In this document: piece after piece, positions 37,294-45,917 of the stretch | How the letters are laid out: the number at the start of each line of letters is the position of its first letter | How positions within the stretch are numbered: position 1 is the stretch's first letter | Assembly: GCF_900167525.1 (NCBI RefSeq) | Contig: NZ_FUZQ01000004.1 | Span: 491,545-555,544, forward strand | Origin: Krasilnikoviella flava | Lineage (GTDB): Bacteria > Actinomycetota > Actinomycetes > Actinomycetales > Cellulomonadaceae | DNA: 64,000 nucleotides | Direction of reading: 5' to 3' | The notes under the pieces: model-generated | The model's input: the letters and a program-made list of their open reading frames with translations, nothing else | What the model was told of the DNA's origin: nothing | Database searches by the model: none | Made by a program: the position numbers and the translations under genes

Positions 37294-37299
37294 TATTCT
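37294..37299 (+). promoter_or_regulatory. -10 box of leaderless promoter (37306 gene)
   Basis: TATTCT, 6 bases before ATG 37306. The 252-base gap to sucB holds both genes' leader sequences and no other gene I can see. Confidence 0.5.
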
Positions 37300-37305
37300 C
37301 GCGCC

Positions 37306-37650
37306 ATGTCGCTCAGGACCTCGCTGGGACGCCTGCTGGGCAGGTCGTCGTCGCCGGCCCCCGGTGCGCCGCCGACCTCGGGATCGAGGGCCGAGACGGT
37401 GACTTACCTGCAGGACTTCGTGCGCACCCGGGTGGGCGTGGAGGCTTACGTGGAGCCGCCCAACGTGCAGACGCCGTCGACGGTGCTGCTGGTGGCGACC
37501 ACGGGCGAGTGGACGCGCCGCCGCGTCCCGGACGAGCGCACGGGCTTCGAGGTGGCACGGTCGCTGGGCGTGCCGGTCTACAACGTGCGTTTCACCGGCT
37601 ACCCGCAGCGCATGCGGGACTGGACGTCGGCGCAGCGCCGCAGGGACTGA
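37306..37650 (+). CDS. Conserved small protein
   Basis: A 114-residue soluble protein with a serine/proline-rich N-terminus, then a compact domain (TYLQDFVRTRVGVEAYVEPP, TVLLVATTGEWTRRRVPD, GVPVYNVRFTGYPQRMRDW). I recognise it as a conserved actinobacterial protein of unknown function sometimes called oxidoreductase without proof. It starts at a leaderless-type ATG and is followed 8 bp later by a methyltransferase gene, so both are probably one unit. Confidence 0.78.
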   Translation: MSLRTSLGRLLGRSSSPAPGAPPTSGSRAETVTYLQDFVRTRVGVEAYVEPPNVQTPSTVLLVATTGEWTRRRVPDERTGFEVARSLGVPVYNVRFTGYPQRMRDWTSAQRRRD

Positions 37651-37658
37651 GGCACGAC

Positions 37659-38408
37659 GTGGACGGCGGTGGCGGGGAGCGCTGGTCGGCGGTGGCCGAC
37701 GCGTGGGCGGAGCTCTGGGGCGCGCTCGCCGCGCCGGTCTGGCCGCCCCTGCTGGCCGCCGCGCACGTGGGAGCGGGCACGCGCGTCCTCGACGTCGGGT
37801 GCGGCACCGGGGAGCTGCTGGGGCACCTCGCCCGCGCCGGTGCGGTGACCGCCGGCGTCGACCCCGCCCCGGCGATGGCCCGGCGGGCGCGCGAGCGGTA
37901 CCCCGGTGCGACCGTCCTGGACGGCGACGTCGAGCACCTGCCCTTCGGGGACGACGCCTTCGACGTCGTGCTCGCGGTCAACGCCCTGCAGTTCGCCGAC
38001 GACTCCGGGGACGCGCTGGCCGAGATCGTCCGCGTGCTGGTGCCCGGCGGCCGGGTCGGGATCGCCTGCTGGGCCGAGGGCCCGCGCAACGACCTCGACG
38101 TCGTCGAGAGGGCCGTCGCGGCCGCCCACGAGGAGGAGGTCCCTCCCGACGGTCCGCTGCGTGCCCCGGGCGGCCTCGAGACCGTGCTCGCGCGCGCCGG
38201 GCTCGACGTCGTCGGGTCCGGGATCGTCGACGTCCCGTGGACCGCGCCGGACGACCGGTCGCTCGTGCGCGGCGTCCTGCTCGGGGAGGACGAGAGCACG
38301 ATGGTCGAGCTGGCACCGGTCGTCGTCGCCGCGGCGATCCCCTTCCGGGCGACCGAGGGGTACCGGCTCGCGAACGCGTTCCGCTGGGCCGTGGCCCGTT
38401 CCGCCTGA
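37659..38408 (+). CDS. Class I SAM-dependent methyltransferase
   Basis: A 249-residue methyltransferase: motif I VLDVGCGTGELLGHLA, then AGVDPAPAMARRARERYPGA, motif II-like LDGDVEHLPFGDDAFDVVLA and VLVPGGRVGIACWAEGP. It resembles the UbiE/Coq5-like family that methylates small molecules, but no substrate is indicated. The GTG is the first usable start after the upstream stop, 8 bp away. A large hairpin follows it. Confidence 0.9.
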   Translation: MDGGGGERWSAVADAWAELWGALAAPVWPPLLAAAHVGAGTRVLDVGCGTGELLGHLARAGAVTAGVDPAPAMARRARERYPGATVLDGDVEHLPFGDDAFDVVLAVNALQFADDSGDALAEIVRVLVPGGRVGIACWAEGPRNDLDVVERAVAAAHEEEVPPDGPLRAPGGLETVLARAGLDVVGSGIVDVPWTAPDDRSLVRGVLLGEDESTMVELAPVVVAAAIPFRATEGYRLANAFRWAVARSA

Positions 38409-38425
38409 CACGACCACCATCAGCA

Positions 38426-38472
38426 CGACGACGGCGCCCGCGCACCAGGTCGGTGGGCGGGCGCCGTCGTCG
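38426..38472. terminator. Hairpin terminator between convergent genes
   Basis: 16-bp perfect stem (38426-38441 with 38457-38472) and 15-base loop between the methyltransferase and pepA. Confidence 0.7.
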
Positions 38473-38495
38473 CGACGCGGGGTCGCGCTGCGGGG

Positions 38496-39986
38496 TCAGG
38501 CGCCCGCGCGGCCCTCGAGGAACGCCAGCATGGTGCGCACGCCGACGCCGGTGCCGCCGGCGGGCGTGTACCCGAACGACGAGCCCTCGTTGTAGGACGG
38601 GCCGGCGATGTCGAGGTGCGCCCACGGGGTGTCGCCGACGAACTCGGCGAGGAAGTGCGCGGCGAACAGCATGCCGCCCCAGCGGCTGGGCGCGGAGTTC
38701 ACCATGTCGGCGACGTTCGACTTGAGGCCGGCCTTGAGCTCGGCGGGCATCGGCATCGGCCAGAAGGCCTCGCCCGCGTCGTCGGCCGCGGCCTTGACCT
38801 CGTCGCGCACGGCGTCGGTGCCCATGACGCCGGACGTGCGGTTGCCGAGTGCCACCATCTGCGCGCCGGTGAGCGTCGCGATGTCCAGGACGACGTCGTG
38901 CCCGTCCTCGACGGCGGCGACCAGGCCGTCGGCCATGACGAGGCGGCCCTCGGCGTCAGTGTTGGTGACCTCGACGGTCTTGCCGCCGCGGATCGTGATG
39001 ACGTCGGCGGGGCGCTGTGCATTGCCGCCGGGCATGTTCTCCGCGAGGCAGAGGTAGCCGGTCACCGCGACGGGCAGGCCGAGGCGTGCGGCCGCCAGGA
39101 CGGTGTGCAGCACCGCGGCGGCGCCCGCCATGTCGGACTTCATCGTGGGCATGCTGGCCGGCGGCTTGAGGGAGATGCCGCCGGTGTCGAAGGTGATGCC
39201 CTTGCCGACGATCGCGACCTTCTCGGTGGCCTTGGCAGGCGTGTACACCAGCTTGACGAGGCGCGGGCCGCGTGAGGAGCCCTGGCCGACGCCCACCAGG
39301 CCGCCGTAGCCGCCCGCGGCGAGCTGCTTGTCGTCCAGCACCGTGACCTTGACGCCCTTCACGCCCTTGACTGCGGCCCGGGCCGCGTCGGCGAAGGCCG
39401 CCGGGTACAGCTCGTTGGGAGCGTCGTTCACCAGGTCGCGCGTGCCGTGCACGGCGGCGGCCAGCACCTCGGCGCGCGCGACGGCGGCCTTGGCGCGGCC
39501 CGACCGGGCGAACGACGTGACGACCTGGACGCTGCCGACGGCGGACTTCTGGTCCTTGCCGGAGCGGTAGCGGGTGTAGGTGTACGCGCCGAGCAGCGCG
39601 CCCTCGACGACCGCGCCGAGCTCGTCCTCGTCCACCGCGGGCAGCGCGACGGCGACCGTGTCGGTGCCGGCGAGCTCGCGGGTGGCGGCGCCGGCGGCGG
39701 ACCGCAGCACCTCGTGGGAGAACGTGCCGTCGGCGGCGCGCTCGCCGAGCCCCGCGAGCACGACGACGTCGGCCGCGACGCCGTCGCCGGCGGGCACGCG
39801 GCGCACCTCGTCGGGGGCGCCGGTGACGCCGAGCCGGGGTGCGAGGGTCTCGATCTGCCGGACGAGCGCCTCGGGGAGCTGGTCCGCGACGACGGCGACG
39901 CCGTCCGACGTGGAGCAGGTCCCGACGACGAGCGCGTCGACCTTGAGAGAGCTGGGATTCTTGCCGGTGAGGGTGAGGTCTGCCAC
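38496..39986 (-). CDS. pepA: Leucyl aminopeptidase (M17)
   Basis: A 496-residue cytosolic aminopeptidase with two metal ions that releases N-terminal residues. Metal and active-site motifs: VGKGITFDTGGISLKP, MKSDMAGAAAV and the family signature NTDAEGRLVMAD. GTG at 39986 is six bases from TAGCAT, fitting a leaderless transcript. The N-terminal macro-like domain, usual in M17, spans about residues 1-160. It is divergent from the pyrD operon, 63 bp between starts. Confidence 0.96.
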   Translation of the reverse strand: MADLTLTGKNPSSLKVDALVVGTCSTSDGVAVVADQLPEALVRQIETLAPRLGVTGAPDEVRRVPAGDGVAADVVVLAGLGERAADGTFSHEVLRSAAGAATRELAGTDTVAVALPAVDEDELGAVVEGALLGAYTYTRYRSGKDQKSAVGSVQVVTSFARSGRAKAAVARAEVLAAAVHGTRDLVNDAPNELYPAAFADAARAAVKGVKGVKVTVLDDKQLAAGGYGGLVGVGQGSSRGPRLVKLVYTPAKATEKVAIVGKGITFDTGGISLKPPASMPTMKSDMAGAAAVLHTVLAAARLGLPVAVTGYLCLAENMPGGNAQRPADVITIRGGKTVEVTNTDAEGRLVMADGLVAAVEDGHDVVLDIATLTGAQMVALGNRTSGVMGTDAVRDEVKAAADDAGEAFWPMPMPAELKAGLKSNVADMVNSAPSRWGGMLFAAHFLAEFVGDTPWAHLDIAGPSYNEGSSFGYTPAGGTGVGVRTMLAFLEGRAGA

Positions 39987-39992
39987 GCGCCG

Positions 39993-39998
39993 ATGCTA
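39993..39998 (-). promoter_or_regulatory. -10 box of leaderless pepA promoter
   Basis: TAGCAT, 6 bases before the pepA GTG. Confidence 0.5.
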
Positions 39999-40037
39999 TC
40001 CCCGCCCCGGGCCCCTCACGTGGCGGACGTCGGCCGG

Positions 40038-40043
40038 TAGTCT
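40038..40043 (+). promoter_or_regulatory. -10 box of leaderless pyrD-operon promoter
   Basis: TAGTCT, 6 bases before GTG 40050. Confidence 0.5.
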
Positions 40044-40049
40044 GCGGGC

Positions 40050-40409
40050 GTGGTCCTTCCCCTGCTCATCGTCGTCCTGCTGGCGTGCGCCGCGCTCGCC
40101 GGGTGGGCGCTGTGGTTCGTCGTCCGGGATCGGGCGGTGATCTTGCGGCAGCTGATCGGCGCCGCCGTCGTGGAGGCGCTGGTCGTCGTCCAGGCCGTCG
40201 TCGCCGGCGTCCTCATGGCGACCCGCGACCACCCCGTCGACGGGCCGCTCTTCTGGGGCTACGTCGCCACGGCGCTCGTGGTGCTGCCGGTCGCGGCGAT
40301 CTGGGCGTTCGCCGAACGTACCAAGTGGTCGTCCGTCGTCCTCGCCGTCGCCGCCCTCACCGTCGGGTTCCTCGACTGGCGGCTGTGGCAGATCTGGGGG
40401 GCCGCATGA
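40050..40409 (+). CDS. Small integral membrane protein
   Basis: A 119-residue protein with four hydrophobic helices (start VLPLLIVVLLACAALAGWAL, then near 36-55, 68-86 and 92-108) and no enzyme motif. It is the first gene of a four-gene unit whose members all overlap by 4 bases and which includes pyrD. Function unknown. Confidence 0.78.
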   Translation: MVLPLLIVVLLACAALAGWALWFVVRDRAVILRQLIGAAVVEALVVVQAVVAGVLMATRDHPVDGPLFWGYVATALVVLPVAAIWAFAERTKWSSVVLAVAALTVGFLDWRLWQIWGAA

Positions 40410-40927
40410 GCCCCGCGGCGCCGGGCACCGCGCCCGCTCCCGGGCGCCCCGCGCGACGGACCGGCTCCGGCTTCGGCCGGCTGCTCGTCACGGTCTACGG
40501 GATCCTGGCGTTCGCCGCGATCGGCCGTTCGTCGTACGAGCTGGCCACCAAGTTCTCCGAGGCCCCCGTCGCCTACTCCCTGTCCACCCTGTCCGCCGTC
40601 GTGTATGTGGTGGCCACCGTCGCGCTCGCCAAGGGCGGCCCCCGGTGGCGCGTCGTCGCGTGGGTGACCGTCGGCTTCGAGGCCGTCGGCGTGCTCGCCG
40701 TGGGCGCCGCCTCCGTCGTCTCGCCGGATGTGTTCGGCGAGACGACCGTCTGGTCCGGGTTCGGGCAGGGCTACGGTTACGTGCCGCTCGTGCTGCCGTT
40801 CGTCGGCCTGTGGTGGCTGTGGCGCACCCGTCCGCGTGGCGCGGGCAGCGACGACGACGCGACACCGACAGCCCCGACCGCACCCGAGCCGACCGAGCCC
40901 GTAGCCCCCGACCCGGAGGTCCGATGA
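40406..40927 (+). CDS. Membrane protein of unknown function
   Basis: A 173-residue protein with four helices (FGRLLVTVYGILAFAAIG, SLSTLSAVVYVVATVALA, a third near 75-98 and YVPLVLPFVGLWWLW) and a hydrophilic, proline/threonine-rich tail. Its ATG overlaps the stop of the first gene (ATGA) and its own stop overlaps pyrD, so it is translationally coupled to both. No family recognised. Confidence 0.78.
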   Translation: MSPAAPGTAPAPGRPARRTGSGFGRLLVTVYGILAFAAIGRSSYELATKFSEAPVAYSLSTLSAVVYVVATVALAKGGPRWRVVAWVTVGFEAVGVLAVGAASVVSPDVFGETTVWSGFGQGYGYVPLVLPFVGLWWLWRTRPRGAGSDDDATPTAPTAPEPTEPVAPDPEVR

Positions 40928-42036
40928 GCCCGTACACCCTGCTCTTCAACGGCGTCTTTCGCCGGATGGACCCGGAGCGGGCGCACGAGCTCGCGTTCGG
41001 CGCCATCTCCCTCGCCGGGCGCGTGCCCGTGCTGCGCGACGTCGTCCAGGGCGCCGTCGCGCCGTACCTGGGACGGGGCAGCGGGGGACCAGGCAGCATC
41101 GAGGTGCTCGGCCGCACCGTGCCCGCACCGTTCGGCCTGGCGGGCGGCTTCGACAAGAACGCCCGCGCGATCCGCGGGCTGACCATGCTCGGCTTCGGTT
41201 TCGTGGAGATCGGCACGGTCACCCCGCGCCCGCAGCCCGGCAACGAGGCGCCGCGCATGTGGCGCGAGCTCGACGTGCGCGGCATCCGGAACCGGATGGG
41301 CTTCAACAACGAGGGCGCCGCGGCCGCGGCCGCCCGGCTGCGCGAGCTGCGCGCCACGCCCGCGGGCCGCGCTGCCGTCGTGGGCGCGAACATCGGCAAG
41401 AACAAGACGACGCCGGCCGAGGCCGCCGCCGACGACTACGCGGCCTGCGCGCGCGAGCTGGCGCCGTGGGCCGACTACCTCGTGGTGAACGTCTCCTCGC
41501 CGAACACCCCCGGGCTGCGCGACCTGCAGACCACGGCCGAGCTGCGGCCCATCCTCACCGCCGCGCGCGTCGCCGCCGACGAGGCGACCGCGGCCGCGGG
41601 CACGCGCCGCGTGCCGCTGCTGGTGAAGATCGCGCCCGACCTCGCGGACGCCGACGTCGACGCCGTGGCGGACCTCGTCACCGAGCTCGGGCTGGACGGC
41701 GTCGTCGCGGTGAACACGACGATCGGCCACGACCGGGGACCCGGCGGCCTGTCCGGGCCCCCGCTGCTCGAGCGAGGGCTGCAGGTGGTGGGCCGGCTGC
41801 GCGGGCGGCTCGGGCCCGACCCGGCGATCATCGGTGTGGGCGGCATCGCCGGCGCGGACGACGTGCGCGCCTACCTGCGTGCCGGGGCCGACCTCACCCA
41901 GGGGTACACGTCGTTCATCTACTCGGGACCGTTCTGGCCGTCGCGGGTCAACCGTGCGCTGACCCGCACCCGCGGGTCCGTCGCGGCCGGGAGCATCGAC
42001 GGCGGCTCGACGGGCGGATCGGGGGACGCCGCGTGA
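40924..42036 (+). CDS. pyrD: Dihydroorotate dehydrogenase (quinone), class 2
   Basis: A membrane-associated FMN enzyme that oxidises dihydroorotate to orotate and passes electrons to quinone, in pyrimidine synthesis. The 370 residues have the class 2 N-terminal amphipathic helix (MDPERAHELAFGA), APFGLAGGFDKNA, VEIGTVTPRPQPGN, NRMGFNNEGA, the catalytic serine in NVSSPNTPGLR, and FMN phosphate strands GVGGIAGADD and GYTSFIYSGP. A glycine/serine-rich tail of about 20 residues follows the domain. Confidence 0.96.
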   Translation: MSPYTLLFNGVFRRMDPERAHELAFGAISLAGRVPVLRDVVQGAVAPYLGRGSGGPGSIEVLGRTVPAPFGLAGGFDKNARAIRGLTMLGFGFVEIGTVTPRPQPGNEAPRMWRELDVRGIRNRMGFNNEGAAAAAARLRELRATPAGRAAVVGANIGKNKTTPAEAAADDYAACARELAPWADYLVVNVSSPNTPGLRDLQTTAELRPILTAARVAADEATAAAGTRRVPLLVKIAPDLADADVDAVADLVTELGLDGVVAVNTTIGHDRGPGGLSGPPLLERGLQVVGRLRGRLGPDPAIIGVGGIAGADDVRAYLRAGADLTQGYTSFIYSGPFWPSRVNRALTRTRGSVAAGSIDGGSTGGSGDAA

Positions 42037-42239
42037 TCCGGCCGCGCTGGGAGTGGGCGCTGGACGACGCCGAGGGGCGTGTCCTGAGCGTGCCGAGCCC
42101 GGTCTTCACCACGCAGTACGACGCCGAGCAGTGGCTGGGGGAGCACTGGCGAGAGCTGGCCGCCGGCAGCGCGACCTCGGCCCGCCTGCTGCACGACGGG
42201 TCCCAGGTGACGCCCGGCGTGGTGCTGCCCTCCGTCTGA
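42033..42239 (+). CDS. Small protein in the pyrD operon
   Basis: A 68-residue soluble protein (start MIRPRWEWALDDAEGRV, then PVFTTQYDAEQWLGEHWREL) whose GTG overlaps the pyrD stop (GTGA). The YDAEQWLGEHW helix and the hydrophilic character recall small actinobacterial proteins annotated only as hypothetical. Function unknown; coupling suggests constant co-expression with pyrD. Confidence 0.72.
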   Translation: MIRPRWEWALDDAEGRVLSVPSPVFTTQYDAEQWLGEHWRELAAGSATSARLLHDGSQVTPGVVLPSV

Positions 42240-42278
42240 TGTCGGCCCGGCCGGCCACGTCCGGTTCCGCCCGACGCC

Positions 42279-43748
42279 TCACCGGCCGGACGCCACCTGC
42301 GCCCAGGCACGCGCCAGCCGCGGCACGGCGGCGGCGAGCTGGTCGGGCTCGCGGGTGAATGTCAGGCGCACCCGGTCGCGCGACGAGCCGTCCGGGGTGA
42401 ACGCCGGGCCCGGGGTGACCAGCACGCCGTGCGGCACGGCGGCGGCGGCGAGCGCCTGCGCGAGGGGCCGGCCGAGGTCGGCCCACAGACACAGCCCGCC
42501 CGCGGGCACGGGCACCTGCCAGCCGGGCAGGGCGTCGCGGACGAGGCCGACGAGGAGGTCGCGCCGGGCACGGAGCTCGGCGACGCGGCCGGGCAGGATC
42601 TCGTCCGCCCGGCGCAGCAGCTCGACGACGGCCAGCTGCTCGAGCACGGGCGTGGCGATGTCGGCTGACTGGCGCACCCGTGCCAGCCGTCGCACCACCT
42701 GCGGGTCGGCGCGCACCCATCCCACGCGCACGCCGCCCCAGAAGGACTTCGACGCCGACCCGATGGTCACCACGTGCGGGGACGCGCCGTCGCCGGCGAA
42801 CGGCGCGGGGACCTCGGCGCCGGGGTCGAGGGCCAGGTCGGTGAGGGTCTCGTCGCCCACGACGGTGACGCCCGTGCGGTCCGCGAGGTCGCGCACGGCC
42901 GCCCGCGTCTCGGCCGACATCGTGGCACCCGTGGGGTTGTGGAAGTCCGGGACCAGGTAGACGAGCCGGGGACGCGCGCGCCGGACGGCCGAGGCGAGGG
43001 TCTCGACGTCGCCGACGGGCACCCCGACCACTCGTCCGCCGAGGCGCCGCGCCGGCTCCAGCGCGTGGAAGTACGTCGGCGACTCGACGACGGCGGTCTC
43101 CCCGAGGCCCACGAACGCGTGCGTGAGCACGGAGATGGCCTGCTGCGCGCCGGTCGTGACGAGGATCTGCTCGGGCGTCGTCGGCACCCCGCGCGCCGTG
43201 TACCGGTCCGCGATCGCCGCCCGCAGCGGCTCGATGCCCAGGTGTGCGTAGCCCCCGGTGCCGAGGTAGCCGGGCAGCACCTCGAGCGCCGCCGCGTACG
43301 CGTCGTGCAGGGCGGAGGTGGCGGACGGCGTCGCCTGGGCCAGGTCGACCGGGGCCTCGGTGGGCGCGGCGCCGGGGGAGTCGGTGGGCGCGTCGCCCGC
43401 GGCGACGGGCAGCCGGCCGGGCGCGGCCCCCGCGCCGCGCGGGAGCGTCGTGACGGTGCCGGAGCCGACCCGGCTGACGAGGAAGCCGAGCTCGCGCAGG
43501 CGGGCGTAGGCCCCGGAGGTCGTGGTCCGCGAGACCCGCAGGGCCGCGGCCAGCTCGCGCTCGCTGGGCACGCGCGTGAGCGGGGGCAAGCTCCCGGAGA
43601 GCACCGCCGCCCGCAGCGCGTCCGCCAGCGCGAGGTAGGCCGGTCCGCCCGCACGCCAGTCGCCCAGCAGCCGTGCCGTGGCGGCGGGGGAGAGCTGTCG
43701 CACGGCGGGCGCCATGGACGCGGCAGTGGGTGAGGAGACGACGGTCAC
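42279..43748 (-). CDS. MocR-type regulator (GntR helix fused to PLP aminotransferase)
   Basis: About 489 residues. A GntR winged helix (PAYLALADALRAAVLSGSL, then VPSERELAAALRVSRTTTSG) is fused to a fold-type I aminotransferase domain (LVTTGAQQAISVLTHAF, VYLVPDFHNPTGATM, IGSASKSFWGGVRVGW with the PLP lysine). MocR proteins sense PLP or amino compounds and often control the neighbouring divergent gene. Here that gene is YczE-like, the standard pairing (YczR/YczE). The start is uncertain: GTG 43748 is used; ATG 43808 and 43715 are alternatives. Confidence 0.9.
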   Translation of the reverse strand: MTVVSSPTAASMAPAVRQLSPAATARLLGDWRAGGPAYLALADALRAAVLSGSLPPLTRVPSERELAAALRVSRTTTSGAYARLRELGFLVSRVGSGTVTTLPRGAGAAPGRLPVAAGDAPTDSPGAAPTEAPVDLAQATPSATSALHDAYAAALEVLPGYLGTGGYAHLGIEPLRAAIADRYTARGVPTTPEQILVTTGAQQAISVLTHAFVGLGETAVVESPTYFHALEPARRLGGRVVGVPVGDVETLASAVRRARPRLVYLVPDFHNPTGATMSAETRAAVRDLADRTGVTVVGDETLTDLALDPGAEVPAPFAGDGASPHVVTIGSASKSFWGGVRVGWVRADPQVVRRLARVRQSADIATPVLEQLAVVELLRRADEILPGRVAELRARRDLLVGLVRDALPGWQVPVPAGGLCLWADLGRPLAQALAAAAVPHGVLVTPGPAFTPDGSSRDRVRLTFTREPDQLAAAVPRLARAWAQVASGR

Positions 43749-43809
43749 GGGGCCACTGTCGTCCCATTGGATATGGAATGCAAGGCCATTACGGCGGAGG
43801 GTGGGCATC

Positions 43810-44739
43810 ATGAGCACGTCGACCACCCCCGCCAGCCGATCCGCCCGCCCGCGCTCCCGCCGCCTCGCCGGTCGCCGCGTCCGCCGCCCCTGGCGGCCGG
43901 CTGCCGCGCGCCGTGCGCGCGTCGCCCCGCCGGCCACGGCCGGGCCGTCGACCGTGGGGCCCGGCGACGGGTCGGCGTCCACGTCGCCCGTGCCCGGCAA
44001 GGTCGGGTCCGGTGCGACGTCGTGGGGGCCGGTCCGACGCGGGGCGCAGCTGGTCCTGGGACTGCTCGGCTACACCTGGTCGATGGCGATGTTGCTGCAC
44101 GCGGGCCAGGGCGGCACGCCGTGGGACGTGCTGCACCAGGGCGTGGTGCGCAGCACCGGGCTCGGGTTCGGCACGGTCGTCGCGCTGACCTCCGTGCTGG
44201 TGCTGCTCGCCTGGATCCCGCTGCGGCAGCGCCCCGGCCTGGGCACGGTGGCGAACGTCGCCGTCATCAGCCTGGCGGTCGGGCCGAGCCTGGCGGCCAT
44301 GGCGTGGCTCGTGCCCGACCCAGGCCTGGCGGCCGGGGTCGCGCTCGCCGTCGGGGGCATCGTGCTGAACGGCGTCTCCACCGCGGCCTACATCGGCGTG
44401 CGGCTCGGCCCGGGACCGCGCGACGGCCTCATGACGGGCCTGGTGCAGCGCACCGGGTGGTCGGTGCGACTGGTGAAGACCGGTATCGAGGTGAGCGTCG
44501 TCCTCGTCGGGGTGCTGCTCGGCGGCACGTTCGGGTGGGCCACGATCGCCTACGCGCTGGGCGTCGGCCCGGTGGTGCAGGCGACCGTGCACTGGCGGTG
44601 GCTGGTACCGACGGGCCTGACCGGTGTGCCGGTCGTCCCCGCGGAACAGCCAGGGCTGACGGACACGGACGTGGCGCGCCGTGCGCGCGAGATCTCGCGC
44701 GCCCTCGACGCTGTCGCCCGTGAGCACGGCGACCGTTGA
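43810..44739 (+). CDS. YczE-like membrane protein
   Basis: A 309-residue membrane protein of the YitT/YczE type: an arginine/proline-rich N-terminal extension of about 65 residues, then RGAQLVLGLLGYTWSMAMLLHAGQGGTPWDVLHQ (the family core, cut here to its landmark GTPWDVLHQG), and four or five helices ending with GPVVQATVHW. Role unknown, perhaps transport. The ATG has GGAGGGTG upstream. It is divergent from the MocR regulator, which probably controls it. Confidence 0.88.
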   Translation: MSTSTTPASRSARPRSRRLAGRRVRRPWRPAAARRARVAPPATAGPSTVGPGDGSASTSPVPGKVGSGATSWGPVRRGAQLVLGLLGYTWSMAMLLHAGQGGTPWDVLHQGVVRSTGLGFGTVVALTSVLVLLAWIPLRQRPGLGTVANVAVISLAVGPSLAAMAWLVPDPGLAAGVALAVGGIVLNGVSTAAYIGVRLGPGPRDGLMTGLVQRTGWSVRLVKTGIEVSVVLVGVLLGGTFGWATIAYALGVGPVVQATVHWRWLVPTGLTGVPVVPAEQPGLTDTDVARRAREISRALDAVAREHGDR

Positions 44740-44790
44740 CCGGCCCGCTCTCCGGAACGGTTTCCCGCGCGTAGCGGTGCGACGGGCGTC

Positions 44791-44856
44791 GACGTCGCCC
44801 CCGGTGTGACTTCCCGGCCCGGAAGCGACACCGGAAGCGACACCGGGTGCGACGTC
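44791..44856. terminator. Long imperfect hairpin with 12-bp repeats
   Basis: A 17-bp stem with one mismatch (44791-44807 with 44840-44856) between the convergent YczE-like and aldo/keto reductase genes. Its loop and right arm contain two exact 12-bp repeats (CCGGAAGCGACA at 44819-44830 and 44831-44842) and a third, diverged one. Confidence 0.5.
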
Positions 44857-44869
44857 GGCGCGAGGGAGG

Positions 44870-45883
44870 TCAGGCCACGCGGGTCGACGGCGCGTTCTCG
44901 GCCGTCCTGCCCGGGTCGCGCTCGACGACGTCGCCGAGGACGTCGTCGATACGGGCCAGGAGCTCGGCCGGGATGGTCACACCGGACGCCTTGACGTTCT
45001 CGGCGACCTGCTCGGGCCGGGACGCCCCGACGAGGGCCGCGGCGACGTTGTCGTTCTGCAGCACCCACGCGACGGCGAGCTGGGCCATGGACAGGCCGAG
45101 CTCGTCGGCGACCGGGCGCAGGTTCTGCACGCGGGTGAGCACGTCGTCGTCGAGGAACCGGCGGATGCTCGACGCACCGCCCTTCTCGTCGGTCGCGCGC
45201 GACCCGGCGGGCAGCGGCTGCCCGGGCACGTACTTGCCGGACAGGACGCCCTGCGCCATCGGCGACCAGACGATCTGCGACAGCCCGCACTCCTTCGAGG
45301 CGGGCACGACCTCGTCCTCGATGACCCGCCACAGCATCGAGTACTGCGGCTGGGAGGAGATGAGCTGGAAGCCCAGGTCCTTCGCCAGGGCAGCGCCGGC
45401 GCGGATCTGGTCGGCGGTCCACTCGGAGACGCCGATGTACAGCGCCTTGCCCTGGCGCACGATGTCGGCGAACGCCTGCATCGTCTCCTCCAGCGGCGTC
45501 TCGGTGTCGTACCGGTGCGCCTGGTAGAGGTCGACGTAATCGGTGCCGAGCCGCTTCAGGGACCCGTTGATCGACTCCATGACGTGCTTGCGCGACAGGC
45601 CGGTGTCGTTGGGGCCGCCCGGGCCGGTCGGCCAGTACACCTTGGTGAAGATCTCGAGCGACTCGCGCCTCTGGCCCGCGAGAGCGTCGCCGAGCACCTG
45701 CTCGGCCTTGGTGTTGGCGTACACGTCCGCGGTGTCGAACGTCGTGATGCCCGCGTCGAGGGCGGCGCGCACGCACTGCGTGGCGACGTCGTTCTCGACC
45801 TGGGAACCGTGGGTGAGCCAGTTGCCGTAGGTGATCTCGGAGATCTTCAGACCGCTGTTGCCGAGGTACCGGTAGTTGACCAT
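44870..45883 (-). CDS. Aldo/keto reductase
   Basis: A 337-residue NADPH-dependent reductase similar to the Kv-beta/YghZ group: YRYLGNSGLKISEI start, catalytic Asp/Tyr in FDTADVYANTKAE, Lys in FTKVYWPTGP, and His in YQAHRYD. NADP-binding residues fall in VGASRPEQVAENV. ATG at 45883 has a TAGGGT box six bases away, so the mRNA is probably leaderless. Substrate unknown. Confidence 0.94.
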   Translation of the reverse strand: MVNYRYLGNSGLKISEITYGNWLTHGSQVENDVATQCVRAALDAGITTFDTADVYANTKAEQVLGDALAGQRRESLEIFTKVYWPTGPGGPNDTGLSRKHVMESINGSLKRLGTDYVDLYQAHRYDTETPLEETMQAFADIVRQGKALYIGVSEWTADQIRAGAALAKDLGFQLISSQPQYSMLWRVIEDEVVPASKECGLSQIVWSPMAQGVLSGKYVPGQPLPAGSRATDEKGGASSIRRFLDDDVLTRVQNLRPVADELGLSMAQLAVAWVLQNDNVAAALVGASRPEQVAENVKASGVTIPAELLARIDDVLGDVVERDPGRTAENAPSTRVA

Positions 45884-45889
45884 GCGCCC

Positions 45890-45895
45890 ACCCTA
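45890..45895 (-). promoter_or_regulatory. -10 box of leaderless aldo/keto reductase promoter
   Basis: TAGGGT, 6 bases before ATG 45883. Confidence 0.5.
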
Positions 45896-45917
45896 GGTCT
45901 GGCGCAGGGTCAGGGAA

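Noticed and set aside
37054..37305. Riboswitch in the sucB leader
   Set aside because: I could not identify a conserved riboswitch core; only ordinary short inverted repeats were seen.
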